This document shows, piece after piece, positions 34,710 through 46,795 of a stretch of DNA of 64,000 nucleotides. Location: the NCBI RefSeq assembly GCF_000523235.1, contig NZ_CP006850.1, positions 310,001-374,000 on the forward strand. Reading direction: 5' to 3'. The stretch's first letter is position 1; each line of letters starts with the position of its first letter. The position numbers and the translations under genes are program-made. The notes under the pieces were generated by a model that was not told where the DNA came from, searched no databases, and saw nothing but the letters and a program-made list of their open reading frames with translations. Origin of the DNA: Nocardia nova SH22a. Its GTDB lineage: Bacteria; Actinomycetota; Actinomycetes; Mycobacteriales; Mycobacteriaceae.

Positions 34710-35318
34710 GTGTACGAGGGTCCGGTTCAGGATCTGATCGACGAGCTCGGGAAACTGCCCGGCGTCGGTCCCAAGAGCGCCCAGCGCATCGCCTTCCATC
34801 TGCTGTCGGTGGAACCGCCGGAGATCGACCGGCTGCAATCCGCTCTGCAGAAGGTGCGCGACGGGGTGCGGTTCTGTGTCGTGTGCGGCACCGTCTCCGA
34901 CGGTGAACTGTGCCGCATCTGCGCCGATCCGCGCCGCGATCGCACCATGATCTGCGTGGTCGAGGAGCCCAAGGACGTCCAGGCCATCGAGCGCACCCGC
35001 GAGTTCCGCGGCCGCTACCACGTGCTCGGCGGCGCGCTGGATCCGCTGTCGGGCGTCGGCCCGGACCAGTTGCGGATTCGAGAACTGCTGGGGCGCATCG
35101 GAAATCAGGAGGACGGGGTCGACGTCACCGAAGTCATCATCGCCACCGACCCCAACACCGAGGGAGAGGCGACCGCAACCTATCTGGTCCGGATGCTGCG
35201 CGATTTCCCGGGACTGTCGGTGACCCGCCTGGCCTCGGGCCTGCCGATGGGTGGCGATCTGGAATTCGCCGACGAGCTGACCCTGGGCCGGGCGCTGTCC
35301 GGCCGCCGCACGCTCTGA
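34710..35318 (+). CDS. recR: Recombination protein RecR
   Basis: A 202-residue protein from GTG 34710. An N-terminal helix-hairpin-helix ([17 protein letters not shown]), four-cysteine zinc finger ([20 protein letters not shown]) and Toprim domain ([15 protein letters not shown]) are all present. It clamps DNA with RecF/RecO in gap repair. Converges with the next gene with a 9-base gap. Confidence 0.96.
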   Translation: MYEGPVQDLIDELGKLPGVGPKSAQRIAFHLLSVEPPEIDRLQSALQKVRDGVRFCVVCGTVSDGELCRICADPRRDRTMICVVEEPKDVQAIERTREFRGRYHVLGGALDPLSGVGPDQLRIRELLGRIGNQEDGVDVTEVIIATDPNTEGEATATYLVRMLRDFPGLSVTRLASGLPMGGDLEFADELTLGRALSGRRTL

Positions 35319-35327
35319 CGGCCGCGG

Positions 35328-35969
35328 TCAGAAGCTCACCGGCTCCCAGCCGAGGGCGTCGAGCCGGGCGGTGTCGCCCGCGGTCCACTCCCAGATGAGT
35401 TCGGCGACCCGGTCACCGTCCTCGAGCTGGGTGCCGAAATGCCGGTCCGGCCCGCCGTCGCGGAATTCCAGCATGTATCGGCCGGGTTCGTCGCGGTAGG
35501 TCTGAATGTAGGTCTGATCGGCGCGTTCGACGATCAGATAGGGATTCGGCTCGGCCAGTTCCGGCACCCACTGGCGGACAAGTTTCTCGGTCAGATAGGG
35601 AAATTCGCCCGCGCCGCCGTGGGTGACCGTGACATCGATCCGGCCGGTCGGATCGATCAGCCAGTTCAGCTGCGGATCGTAGAGCGCGTAGTCGCGCGGT
35701 GTGGCGAGCTCGAACAGCAGGGCCCGCACATGCCCGATGGCGTCGTAGGGCGAGGCGACGTAGAGCGCGGCGCCGGTGCCCTCGCCGCCCACGGTCACAC
35801 TCAGGAACGCGTCCTGCTCGGGCAGTTCCTCGTTGCGGCGGTTCAGTTCGGCGGCGACGGCCGCGACGATCTCGGTTTCGGCCTGCCCCTGCTGCCCGGC
35901 GAGATAGGCTTCCACCGCATCGGCCGAGGTGGCGGCACCGGCGGGGAGCAGGACGTGGTCGTAACTCAT
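35328..35969 (-). CDS. Hypothetical protein, 213 residues
   Basis: Acidic soluble protein without signal peptide or membrane segment. The N-terminal ~95 residues (SYDHVLLPAGAATSADAVEA) and the C-terminal half (YLIVERADQTYIQTYRDEPG, ending DALGWEPVSF) resemble small immunity-type or SMI1-like folds in style, but I cannot name the family. Divergent from leuA. Confidence 0.65.
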   Translation of the reverse strand: MSYDHVLLPAGAATSADAVEAYLAGQQGQAETEIVAAVAAELNRRNEELPEQDAFLSVTVGGEGTGAALYVASPYDAIGHVRALLFELATPRDYALYDPQLNWLIDPTGRIDVTVTHGGAGEFPYLTEKLVRQWVPELAEPNPYLIVERADQTYIQTYRDEPGRYMLEFRDGGPDRHFGTQLEDGDRVAELIWEWTAGDTARLDALGWEPVSF

Positions 35970-36018
35970 TCGGCCAGGCTACGTGGTGGGTGACGAGGGT
36001 CCTTTCGTCGCCGCGTGA

Positions 36019-37971
<1,953 letters not shown>

Positions 37972-38009
37972 TCGCCGCGAGGCGGTCGGCACCCCTTGCT
38001 CCGCAACGC

Positions 38010-38044
38010 AAACCGCCCATCGCCGGGAAGGCGATGGGCGGTTT
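38010..38044. terminator. Intrinsic terminator after leuA
   Basis: Perfect 15-base stem (38010-38024 with 38030-38044) and a 5-base gggaa loop, flanked by AAA and TTT, so it could work in both directions. It begins 39 bases after the leuA stop. Confidence 0.85.
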
Positions 38045-38176
38045 GCCACGCCGACCTCTCCACTCGCCGATCACGGCCCTGTTCACCGGCGGACCGGTAT
38101 TCGGCCAGCGTGCTAGCGTTGTGGCGCATTGGCCGCGAGCTCTCTGCTCGAAATACACCGAGCAGATGGGGGAAAC

Positions 38177-40387
38177 GTGACGACTAACGACAACTCCACT
38201 TCACCGCCTTGGCTGCACGGGCAGGGACCGGGCGATGTAGCTCCCGAACAGGACACTGTGAACTCGCTGCCGTCGCAGGACGAATCAGATGCGCAATCAC
38301 CGGCTTCGAGTGCGAGCGAGCCCGATCCGGGCGCCGTCGCGCCGGAGGGTGGCGACGGCGAACACGCCGCGTCCGGGATCATTCCGCCGGTGCCGGAGGG
38401 CATCGAGCAGACCACATTCATGTCCGGACCGCAGTTCGGTCCCGACGGCAGTCAGTTCCAGCCCGGGCCTGGGGGATTCGCTCCGCCCGGACAATTCCCG
38501 CACGGTGGCCCGTATCCGCCCGAGCAGGGTTTCGCACCGGGCGGATTCCCGATGAACGAACAGCAGGGGTTCGCCCCGCCGCCCGATCCGAACGGATTCC
38601 CGCCGCCGGAACAGCAGGGTTTCGCGCAGGCGCCGGATCCGAACGGCTTTCCGCCGCCGGGTGATCCGAGCGGTTTCGCACCGCCGTGGGCCCCCGGACC
38701 GGACGGTTTCGCACCGCCCGGCAACTTCCCGGGCCAACCCGGATTCCCCGGCCAGCCCGGTTTCGCTCCGCCGGGGCAGCCCGGCGGGTTCGCCGAACAA
38801 GGTTATGCCCCACCCGGTCCGGATGGTTTCGCTCCGCCGGGCCAGCCCGGTGGGTTCGCGGAACAGGGTTATGCCCCGCCTGGTCCGGACGGCTACGCCC
38901 CACCGGGACCGGACGGCTACGCCCCGCCGGGATCGGACGGTTTCGCGCCGCCCGGACCGGATGGTTACGGCCCGCCGCCGGGGCAGGACGGGTACGCGCC
39001 TCCCGGTAATCCGGGTGATCCGGGCGGTTTCGCATCCGGTTATCCCGGCCCGCAGGGACCGGGAGAGTCCGGTGACTTCGCGGCCCCCGGCGGTTACGGC
39101 GAGGTGCGCCAGGAGACGCCGTACGGCGAGATCCGTCAGGAGATCGGCGCCGACGGCATGGTGCGCCGGGTCTTCGACGAACAGCAGGCTCCGCCGCCCG
39201 CCCCCGCACAGCCCGCCGAAAACGAGCCCGGCGGCCAGGTCTTCAGCTGGGCGCCGCCGCCGCTGCCCGCCAATCCGTCGCCGCAACAGCAGCAGCCGCA
39301 GCAGCAGGGCGGCTGGCAGCAGGGCGGCCCGGGTCAGCAGCAGTATCAGCCGCAGCAGTCGAATTTCCAGCCGCAACATATGGGCCAGCCCGGTCAGCCG
39401 GGACATTCGGTCAACGACCTGAATCTGCTCAAGCGGGCCAAGCGCTCGCCGCGCAGCGGGTGGCGGCGTGCGGTGCACAAGATGTCCGGTGGCGCGATCA
39501 ACCCGGGCGAGTCCTCGTCCGATGTCGTCTACCGCGAGTTGGTCGACCGGGTGAACCAGCCGGTGCGCGGTGACTACCGCATCGCCATCCTGTCGCTCAA
39601 GGGCGGTGTCGGAAAGACCACGACCACAGTCGGTCTGGGCTCGACGTTCGCCTCGTCGCGCGGTGACCGGGTCATCGCCATCGACGCCAACCCCGACCTC
39701 GGAACCCTGGCACACCGGGTGCCGCGGCAGACCCGCTCGACGGTCCGCAACCTGCTCGAGGACCAGCACATCAGCCGCTACTCGGATGTGCGGGCACACA
39801 CCTCCCAGGCGCCCAGCCGCTTGGAAGTGCTTGCCAGCGAACAGGATCCGGCCGTCTCGGAAGCCTTCAGCGAGGCCGACTACCGGCGCGCGATCGGCAT
39901 CCTCCAGCAGTTCTACAACATCATCCTCACCGACTGCGGTACCGGACTGATGCATTCGGCCATGGCCGGCGTCCTGGATATGGCGAGTTCGCTGATCCTG
40001 GTCACCTCACCGGCCATCGACGGCGCGCGCAGCGCCTCGGCCACGCTGGACTGGCTCGAGCACCACGGCTACAGCAAGCTGGTGGAGCGAACCGTGGTGG
40101 TGGTCAACGCCTCTCGACGCGGCGCGTCCACGGTCGATCTGGACCAGTTGCGCAAGTTGTTCCTCGATCGCACCCGCGCGGTTCAGGTCGTGCCGTTCGA
40201 CGATCACCTCGCCGAGGGCGCGGAAATCGATCTGGAGCTGGTGAGCAAGCCGACTCGGCGGGCACTGCTGGAATTGGCGGCGATGGTCGCCGACGATTTC
40301 GGCTTCCACGTGCCGCAGCCGCCGTTCCCGGGACCGCAGACCCAATATCCGGGTCAGGGACAGTATCCGGGGCCGCAGGGGTATTGA
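38177..40387 (+). CDS. EspI-like MinD/ParA-family ATPase with Pro/Gly-rich repeat head
   Basis: A 736-residue protein from GTG 38177. Residues about 100-420 are low-complexity Pro/Gly/Gln sequence with repeats of the type PPGPDGYAPPG and QPGGFAEQGYA, then a Gln-rich block. From about residue 465 a MinD/ParA ATPase domain starts, with the deviant Walker A LKGGVGKTTTTVGLGS near 474 and AIDANPDLGTLAHR. The layout matches EspI of mycobacterial ESX-1 (Pro-rich head plus ParA-like ATPase). No ESX core gene is in the window, so it is an orphan here. A spatial or regulatory role in secretion or polar growth is inferred. Confidence 0.85.
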   Translation: MTTNDNSTSPPWLHGQGPGDVAPEQDTVNSLPSQDESDAQSPASSASEPDPGAVAPEGGDGEHAASGIIPPVPEGIEQTTFMSGPQFGPDGSQFQPGPGGFAPPGQFPHGGPYPPEQGFAPGGFPMNEQQGFAPPPDPNGFPPPEQQGFAQAPDPNGFPPPGDPSGFAPPWAPGPDGFAPPGNFPGQPGFPGQPGFAPPGQPGGFAEQGYAPPGPDGFAPPGQPGGFAEQGYAPPGPDGYAPPGPDGYAPPGSDGFAPPGPDGYGPPPGQDGYAPPGNPGDPGGFASGYPGPQGPGESGDFAAPGGYGEVRQETPYGEIRQEIGADGMVRRVFDEQQAPPPAPAQPAENEPGGQVFSWAPPPLPANPSPQQQQPQQQGGWQQGGPGQQQYQPQQSNFQPQHMGQPGQPGHSVNDLNLLKRAKRSPRSGWRRAVHKMSGGAINPGESSSDVVYRELVDRVNQPVRGDYRIAILSLKGGVGKTTTTVGLGSTFASSRGDRVIAIDANPDLGTLAHRVPRQTRSTVRNLLEDQHISRYSDVRAHTSQAPSRLEVLASEQDPAVSEAFSEADYRRAIGILQQFYNIILTDCGTGLMHSAMAGVLDMASSLILVTSPAIDGARSASATLDWLEHHGYSKLVERTVVVVNASRRGASTVDLDQLRKLFLDRTRAVQVVPFDDHLAEGAEIDLELVSKPTRRALLELAAMVADDFGFHVPQPPFPGPQTQYPGQGQYPGPQGY

Positions 40388-40487
40388 TTCGCGCGCGGAA
40401 ATCCTCCGCGCCCGAATTATCACCCCAATCGATCCGGGACCGATCCGCACCGCATACAGTTACCGGCGGTCTGGAGGTCGGCGATAG

Positions 40488-42245
40488 ATGGCAGAACAAT
40501 ACGGGGCCGTCTCGCGAAGGACGGTACTTCGCGGGGCGGCGGTCGGTGCGGGTGTGGTCACTGCCGGTGCGCTGATGCGCCCGGGTCGCGCGAATGCCGA
40601 TCCCGGTCGGCGGGTCGCCGTTTTCGGAGGTGGTGTCGCGGGGCTGACCACGGCGCACGAACTGGCCGAACGCGGATTCGGCGTCACGGTCTACGAGCGG
40701 CGCGCGCTGGGTGGTAAGGCCCGCAGCATTCCGGTCGCCGGGAGTGGCCGCGGCGGGCGGGGCGATCTACAGGGTGAACACGGATTCCGTTTCTTCCCCG
40801 GCTTCTACCATCACCTTCCCGACACCATGCGGCGAATTCCCTTCGCGGGCAATGCCAACGGCGTCTGGGACAATCTGGTCGCCGCCGCCGAGGCCCGATT
40901 CTCCCGGGCCGGCGCCGACGACACCATCCTGCCGATGAATCCGAAGGCACAGCCCTGGGTGGACCCGGACGGTTTCCGCCAGACCGTCGCATCGGTGATC
41001 TCCACCTCCATGAAGATGCCGATGACCGACGCGCTGTATTTCGCGAATCGGCTGCTGGTCTTCGACACCAGTTGTGACGAGCGCCGCTTCGGACAGTGGG
41101 AGAATCTGGCCTGGCGCGATTTCCTCGGTACCGACCACCACTCCCAGGAATTCCGCATGCTCATGTCGCGGACCCTGACGACGCTGCTGGTCGCCGCGAA
41201 GGACGATCACGCCAGCACCCGCACGATCGGCTCGATGGGGGAGCAGTTCCTCGGCAATCCGCTGATGACCGGTAACGACGGCCCGCTGGACCGGCTGCTG
41301 AACGGCCCGACCAACGAGGCGTGGCTGGATCCGTGGGTGGCGCATCTGCGCGGGCTCGGGGTGCGCTTCGAGACCGCCGAACTGCGCGGACTCGAGGTGC
41401 GCGATCGCCGGATCTCCGGCGCGCGGATCTCCGGCGCCGCGGGCGAGCAGGCGGTGGACGCGGACTATTTCGTGCTGGCGGTGCCGGTCGAGGTCGCGCG
41501 CGCCCTGTGGACGCCGGACATTCTCGCCGTGCAGCCGGAGCTGGCGGCGATGAACAATCTGGTGGTCAACTGGATGACGGGTCTGCAGTTCTATCTGAAC
41601 CGGCCCATCGATATCGCGCGCGGGCACGTCGCGTACGTCGACTCGCCGTGGTCGCTGACCTCCATCTCGCAGGGCCAGTTCTGGTCGCGCACAAAGCTTT
41701 CCGATCTCGGTGACGGTTCCGTGCGGGACTGCCTGTCGGTCGACGTCTCGGACTGGAACACGCCGGGCATGCTGTACGGGAAACCGGCGATCGAATGCAC
41801 CCACGACGAGATCGCCCGGGAGGTCTGGGCGCAGATCGGCAAACATCTGGAAGGTGCGTCGGCACTGCGGGATTCGGATCTGGTGTCCTGGTTCCTCGAT
41901 ACCGGGGTGACCTGGAACGCCGCCGAGCGGCGCAATGCCAACGCCGATCCGCTGCTGATCAACACCGCGGGCTCGTGGGCGTCGCGCCCGAATGTGCACG
42001 GTGGTCTCGAAAACCTGTTCCTGGCAGGCGATTACGTGCGCACGAATATCGATCTGGCGACCATGGAGGGCGCCTGCGAGGCGGCCCGCACGGCGGTGAA
42101 CGCGCTGCTGGACGTGGCCGGTTCCGATGCCGCCCGCTGTCGCCTGTTCCAGCTGTACCGGGCGCCGCAACTGGAGCCGATGCGCCAGGCCGACAGGGCC
42201 CGCTATGCCGCCGGACAGCCGAATATGTTCGACGTACAGATGTAG
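40488..42245 (+). CDS. Tat-exported FAD-dependent amine-oxidase-like oxidoreductase
   Basis: A 585-residue protein. A twin-arginine signal (SRRTVLRGAA) at residues 9-18 precedes a Rossmann FAD motif, VAVFGGGVAGLTTAHELAER, near residue 45. The rest follows the phytoene desaturase / hydroxysqualene dehydroxylase / amine oxidase pattern, with a C-terminal FAD loop, NLFLAGDYVRTNIDLATMEG. Export is unusual for desaturases. Two bases separate it from the next gene, so the PPOX protein is in the same operon. Substrate unknown. Confidence 0.85.
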   Translation: MAEQYGAVSRRTVLRGAAVGAGVVTAGALMRPGRANADPGRRVAVFGGGVAGLTTAHELAERGFGVTVYERRALGGKARSIPVAGSGRGGRGDLQGEHGFRFFPGFYHHLPDTMRRIPFAGNANGVWDNLVAAAEARFSRAGADDTILPMNPKAQPWVDPDGFRQTVASVISTSMKMPMTDALYFANRLLVFDTSCDERRFGQWENLAWRDFLGTDHHSQEFRMLMSRTLTTLLVAAKDDHASTRTIGSMGEQFLGNPLMTGNDGPLDRLLNGPTNEAWLDPWVAHLRGLGVRFETAELRGLEVRDRRISGARISGAAGEQAVDADYFVLAVPVEVARALWTPDILAVQPELAAMNNLVVNWMTGLQFYLNRPIDIARGHVAYVDSPWSLTSISQGQFWSRTKLSDLGDGSVRDCLSVDVSDWNTPGMLYGKPAIECTHDEIAREVWAQIGKHLEGASALRDSDLVSWFLDTGVTWNAAERRNANADPLLINTAGSWASRPNVHGGLENLFLAGDYVRTNIDLATMEGACEAARTAVNALLDVAGSDAARCRLFQLYRAPQLEPMRQADRARYAAGQPNMFDVQM

Positions 42246-42247
42246 GT

Positions 42248-42913
42248 GTGACCGAACAGACTGACAGTCGCCGATATCGCGCGTTCAATGAGGTGATGAG
42301 CGAGATCACCAGCCCCGCCGAACTCCGGGAACTGCTCGGTGAACCGTCGCCGCGCGCCGCGACCAAGGAGCGGACGCGCCTGCATCCGCTCGACCGGGAG
42401 TGGATCGCGAGCGCGCCGTTCGCCATTCTGGCCACCAGCGACGCCGACGGTAACTGCGATGCCTCCCCGAAGGGGGATCCGGCCGGATTCGTGCACGTGA
42501 TCGACGATCTCACCCTGGCTGTTCCGGAGCGGCCCGGAAACCGCAGGGGCGACGGCTATTTCAACATCCTGTCCAATCCACACATCGGAGTGCTGTTCCT
42601 GATCCCCGGCCGCAACGAGACGCTGCGGATCAACGGCCGCGCGCGACTGCTGCGCGACGCGCCCTATTTCGACGACATGGTGGTCAAGGGGCACCGCCCG
42701 ATCCTCGCCATCGAGGTCGCGATCGAGCAGATCTTCTACCACTGTGCCAAGGCGCTGATGCGCAGTGATCTGTGGCGGCCCGAGCGCTGGCCGCAGGACC
42801 CGCTGCCGACCCATGCCGAGCTGGTGAAGGAGGTCCAGCGCAACACCCCGGAATCGCTGGAGCAGTTGCAGGACTACTACTCGCCGGAGAACTACCGGCG
42901 CATGCTCTACTGA
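42248..42913 (+). CDS. Pyridoxamine 5'-phosphate oxidase family protein (MSMEG_1061-like)
   Basis: A 221-residue flavin/F420-binding split-barrel protein from GTG 42248. Landmarks: FAILATSDADGNCDASPKGD and the ...NRRGDGYFNILSNPHIGVLF segment, plus HCAKALMRSDLWRPERWP near the C terminus, all typical of the MSMEG_1061 subgroup. Starts two bases after the upstream stop, so translation is coupled. Confidence 0.85.
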   Translation: MTEQTDSRRYRAFNEVMSEITSPAELRELLGEPSPRAATKERTRLHPLDREWIASAPFAILATSDADGNCDASPKGDPAGFVHVIDDLTLAVPERPGNRRGDGYFNILSNPHIGVLFLIPGRNETLRINGRARLLRDAPYFDDMVVKGHRPILAIEVAIEQIFYHCAKALMRSDLWRPERWPQDPLPTHAELVKEVQRNTPESLEQLQDYYSPENYRRMLY

Positions 42914-42985
42914 GCCGCGCGCAGCCGCCCGTCACACATCACATCGGCCGCTCGCGCGTCCCGTGTCTTCCACCAATACACTCGC

Positions 42986-44242
42986 GTGGTGGCAGACATC
43001 TCGGTGCGCGGACGGCTGGCGCTGCGTGCGGCGGCAGCGGCGTCGTGGGCCTCGCAGAAGGCCGGACGCGGTAAGGGGTCGATGATCGGCGGGCTGATCG
43101 CCCTGCAGATCGCCCCGGACATCATGACCCAGCTGGGTCGCGGACGGCGCACGGTGCTGGTCACCGGCACCAACGGCAAATCGACCACGACCCGGATGAC
43201 CGCGGCCGCCCTGGCCGAACTGGGCCGGGTGGTCACCCAGGCCGACGGCGCGAACATGGACGCCGGAATCGTCGCCGCGCTGAGTGTGGACCGCACCGCG
43301 CCGGTGGCCGCCATCGAGGTCGACGAGCTGCACCTGCCCCATGTCGCCGATGCCCTGAACCCCGCCGCGGTAGTGCTGCTGAACCTCAGCCGCGACCAGC
43401 TGGACCGGGTGGGCGAGATCAACATGATCGAGCGCAAGCTCCGCGAGGGCATGGCCCGCCACCCCGACGCGGTGCTGATCGCCAACTGCGACGATGTGCT
43501 GATCACCTCGATCGCCTACGACCACCCCAATGTGGTGTGGGTGTCCGCCGGTAGCGGCTGGGCCGTCGATGCCACCAGCTGCCCGCGCAGTGGTGAACCG
43601 ATCGTCTGGGAGGGCACGCACTGGCGCAGCACCGGCGCCGATTTCGAACGCCCGGAACCGCGGTGGTGGGTCGACGCGGACTATCTGTGCGGGCCCGACG
43701 GCCTGAAACTGCCGCTGCGCCTTGCCCTTCCGGGCCGGGCGAATCGCGGTAACGCCGCGCAGGCGGTGGCGGCCGCGGTGACTCTGGGTGCGAAGCCGGA
43801 GACCGCGGTGCAGGCCGCGGGCACCGTCCGGGAGATCGCCGGGCGCTACCGCACCGTCCGGGTCGGCGAGCATTCCGCGCGACTGCTGCTGGCCAAGAAT
43901 CCGGCCGGATGGCAGGAGGCGCTGTCGATGATCGACCCGGCGGCAACGGGTTTGGTGATCGCGGTCAACGGCCAGGTGCCCGACGGCGAGGATCTGTCCT
44001 GGCTGTGGGACGTTCGTTTCGAACACTTCGAGGGCACCCAGGTGGTGGCCGCGGGTGAACGCGCCACCGATCTGGGCGTGCGCCTGACCTATGCCGGTGT
44101 GGAACATACGACGGTGCCGAATCCGTTGCGCGCCATCGCTTCCTGCCCGCCGGGACAGGTCGAGGTGCTGGCCAACTACACCGCCTTCCGGGATCTGAAC
44201 CGTGATCTGGACGCCCGGGGACAGGACGCGAGCGATGACTGA
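42986..44242 (+). CDS. murT: Lipid II isoglutaminyl synthase, ATPase subunit MurT
   Basis: A 418-residue Mur ligase-like protein from GTG 42986. The ATP-binding motif GTNGKSTTT is at residues 61-69, the central domain has NLSRDQLDRVGE, and the DUF1727 C-terminal domain follows. With GatD it amidates D-glutamate in the stem peptide of lipid II. Overlaps gatD by eight bases. The expected zinc ribbon cysteines are only partly visible (TSCPRSG and YLCGPDG). Confidence 0.92.
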   Translation: MVADISVRGRLALRAAAAASWASQKAGRGKGSMIGGLIALQIAPDIMTQLGRGRRTVLVTGTNGKSTTTRMTAAALAELGRVVTQADGANMDAGIVAALSVDRTAPVAAIEVDELHLPHVADALNPAAVVLLNLSRDQLDRVGEINMIERKLREGMARHPDAVLIANCDDVLITSIAYDHPNVVWVSAGSGWAVDATSCPRSGEPIVWEGTHWRSTGADFERPEPRWWVDADYLCGPDGLKLPLRLALPGRANRGNAAQAVAAAVTLGAKPETAVQAAGTVREIAGRYRTVRVGEHSARLLLAKNPAGWQEALSMIDPAATGLVIAVNGQVPDGEDLSWLWDVRFEHFEGTQVVAAGERATDLGVRLTYAGVEHTTVPNPLRAIASCPPGQVEVLANYTAFRDLNRDLDARGQDASDD

Positions 44243-44945
44243 GTCGACGGTACGGATCGGACTGGTCCTGCCCGATGTGATGGGCACCTACGGTGACGGC
44301 GGAAACGCCCTGGTCCTGCGGCAACGCCTGCGCATGCGCGGAATCGAGGCCGAGATCGTGGAGATCAACCTCGATGATCCGGTGCCCGAATCGCTGGATC
44401 TCTACGCCCTCGGCGGCGCCGAGGACTCCGCGCAGCGTCTGGCCACCCGGCATCTGCAACGCTATCCGGGACTGCAGCGGGCGGCCGCGAAAGGCGTTCC
44501 GGTACTGGCGATCTGCGCCGCCATCCAGGTGCTGGGCAACTGGTACGAGACCTCCGCCGGTGAGCGGGTGGACGGTGTCGGACTGTTCGACGTGACCACC
44601 ACACCGCAGCGGGTGCGCGCCATCGGCGAGGTGGCCACCACGCCGATCCTCGCCGGGCTGACCCAGCCGCTCACCGGATTCGAAAACCACCGGGGCGGAA
44701 CGACTCTCGGCGCTGCTGCCGCCGGTCTGGGCCGGGTCACCAAGGGGGTCGGCAACGGTGTGGGTGACAGCCTCGAAGGGGTCGTGCAGGGTTCGGTGAT
44801 CGGCACCTACATGCACGGCCCGGCCCTGGCCCGCAACCCCGAACTGGCCGACCACCTGCTCGCGCGGGCACTGGGCGTGAGTGGGCTCGAGCCGCTGGAA
44901 CTGCCCGAGGTCGATCAATTGCGCCGTGAGCGTCTACGCGCCTGA
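44235..44945 (+). CDS. gatD: Lipid II isoglutaminyl synthase, glutamine amidotransferase subunit GatD
   Basis: A 236-residue class I glutaminase (CobB/CobQ-like fold). The nucleophilic cysteine is in LAICAAIQVLGNWYE near residue 94 and the catalytic histidine in GTYMHGP. It supplies ammonia to MurT. ATG 44235 is preferred over an ATG 11 codons upstream because it sits at the MurT overlap used in this family. Confidence 0.93.
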   Translation: MTESTVRIGLVLPDVMGTYGDGGNALVLRQRLRMRGIEAEIVEINLDDPVPESLDLYALGGAEDSAQRLATRHLQRYPGLQRAAAKGVPVLAICAAIQVLGNWYETSAGERVDGVGLFDVTTTPQRVRAIGEVATTPILAGLTQPLTGFENHRGGTTLGAAAAGLGRVTKGVGNGVGDSLEGVVQGSVIGTYMHGPALARNPELADHLLARALGVSGLEPLELPEVDQLRRERLRA

Positions 44946-45096
44946 ACGCGCGCGCCCGGAATCCGGGCACCCGGCTGAACACTTCATATAGCCGTTCGGT
45001 ATGTAACGCCACCCCCTGCTTCCGCCGATCCTGTTGAGACAACTGATATTCGGCGGTAATCTCGCGCGCGGCCATGCGTGATGAGGGAGGTGGCCG

Positions 45097-46713
45097 GTGC
45101 ACAGACGCGCCTTTCTACAGGCGGCCGGTGCGGCAACAGTGCTGGGCGTCACAGGCGCGGTGCGCGGTGTCGGCCCGGCTGCCGCGGATCCGGTGTGGAA
45201 CGAGCTGTTCCGCAACTGGGTCCCCGAGATCTTCGCCCCACTGCCCGATCCGCCGGAACATACCGAGGCGATCGTCGTCGGTTCCGGATTCGGCGCGGCG
45301 GTCGCGGCGCTGCGACTGGCCGAGGCGGGTGTAGCGAACACCGTGCTGGAACGCGGTTCACGCTGGCCCAACGATCCGCAGCGGGAGATCTTCACCGGCG
45401 ACGATCTGCCCGATGGCCGCGGCTTCTGGCATCGCACGAGTTTCACCGGCGTCACCAAGGTGCCGATGAATTTCGCCGATTTCGGCGGCGTTCTCGATGT
45501 CACCCCGTTCGGCGGTATCGATGTCTGGCGCGGCGCCGCGGTGGGCGGCGGCTCGGTGGTCTTCACCGGTTGCATGATCGCGCCGCAGCAGCGGCACTTC
45601 GACCAGATATTCAGGGGCACAGTCGATTACGGCGAGCTGGACCGGACCTACTATCCGCGGGTGCGGCAGATGTTGCGGCTGTCGCCGATGCCGGCGGACA
45701 TCTACAACTCCGAACCGTTCACCCACTCGCGGATGTGGAACTCCCAGGTCAGCAAGGCCGGATATCAGCCGATGACCAGCGATTCGATCTTCAACTGGGA
45801 CATCCTGCGCGGTGAACTGGCCGGCGCCTCCCGCGCGTCGGCCACCGCGGCCCGCAGCAACCTGGGCAATTCCAACGGCGCGAAGTTCGATCTGAACCAG
45901 AACTATCTGAAATACGCCCAGGACTCCGGCCGTTCGAAGGTCTTCCCGGGGCATCGGGTGGACAGCATCGGCCGTGACGGGGACCGCTATGTCGTACGGG
46001 TCACCAAGCTCGATCCGACCGGGGCGATCCTCGCCACCCGCACGCTGACCTGCGACAAGTTGTTCCTCGGCGCCGGATCCGTCGGCACCACCGAACTGCT
46101 GGTCCGCGCCCGCGACACCGGTGCGCTGCCGAATCTGAACGAACATGTCGGCGCGGGCTGGGGTACCAACGGCGATGTGGTGCTGGCGCGCAGCGCGAGC
46201 CAGCTGGCCGGGCTGGGACAGGGTGTGCCGAGTGCGGGCCGGATCTTCGACGAGTCGGAGATGCCGCTGAGCCTCGAGAGTTGGTACATCCCAGGCATTC
46301 CGGTGGAGACGGGCGGGCTGGCCTCCCTCGGGCTCGTCATCGACCCGACGCGGGCCACGATCACCTACGACGCGGCCCGGGATGCCGCCGCGATGAACTG
46401 GCCGCGCGCGGCGCAGGACGCGATCGTGGCGGCCTGCCGTACGGTCGACCGGCGCATCGGTGAGCGGGCCGGGGCCCTGGTCGACTATGGGCCGATCGGT
46501 TACGACGCGAACGCTCCGTTCACCGCGCACCCGCTGGGTGGCGCCGTACTGGGCCAGGCCACCGACAATTACGGCCGGGTGGCCGGATATCAGGGCCTGT
46601 ACGTGGTGGACGGCGCGGCGATCCCCGGCAGTACCGGTGCGGTCAACCCGTCGCTGACCATCACCGCGGTGGCCGAGCGCAATCTGGAGGCGATCATCCG
46701 CTCCGGGCGCTGA
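45097..46713 (+). CDS. Tat-exported cholesterol-oxidase-like GMC oxidoreductase
   Basis: A 538-residue protein from GTG 45097 with a twin-arginine signal (HRRAFLQAAG) and likely cleavage around residue 30. FAD motif IVVGSGFGAAVAALRLAEAG follows near residue 60. Landmarks match Streptomyces/Rhodococcus secreted cholesterol oxidases: LFLGAGSVGTTELLVRARDT, PLSLESWYIPG with the catalytic Glu, HPLGGAVLGQATDNYGRV with the catalytic His, and AVNPSLTITAVAERN with the Asn. It probably oxidises and isomerises cholesterol or another 3-beta-hydroxysterol. No other sterol-catabolic gene is adjacent. Confidence 0.85.
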   Translation: MHRRAFLQAAGAATVLGVTGAVRGVGPAAADPVWNELFRNWVPEIFAPLPDPPEHTEAIVVGSGFGAAVAALRLAEAGVANTVLERGSRWPNDPQREIFTGDDLPDGRGFWHRTSFTGVTKVPMNFADFGGVLDVTPFGGIDVWRGAAVGGGSVVFTGCMIAPQQRHFDQIFRGTVDYGELDRTYYPRVRQMLRLSPMPADIYNSEPFTHSRMWNSQVSKAGYQPMTSDSIFNWDILRGELAGASRASATAARSNLGNSNGAKFDLNQNYLKYAQDSGRSKVFPGHRVDSIGRDGDRYVVRVTKLDPTGAILATRTLTCDKLFLGAGSVGTTELLVRARDTGALPNLNEHVGAGWGTNGDVVLARSASQLAGLGQGVPSAGRIFDESEMPLSLESWYIPGIPVETGGLASLGLVIDPTRATITYDAARDAAAMNWPRAAQDAIVAACRTVDRRIGERAGALVDYGPIGYDANAPFTAHPLGGAVLGQATDNYGRVAGYQGLYVVDGAAIPGSTGAVNPSLTITAVAERNLEAIIRSGR

Positions 46714-46795
46714 TCGGCGTCCGGTCGTCGGCTTCCCGGGGCCGCGGCGGCCGTTAGTCTCTGCGAGTACCCGTTCGATGTGGAAGGGACCGTTC

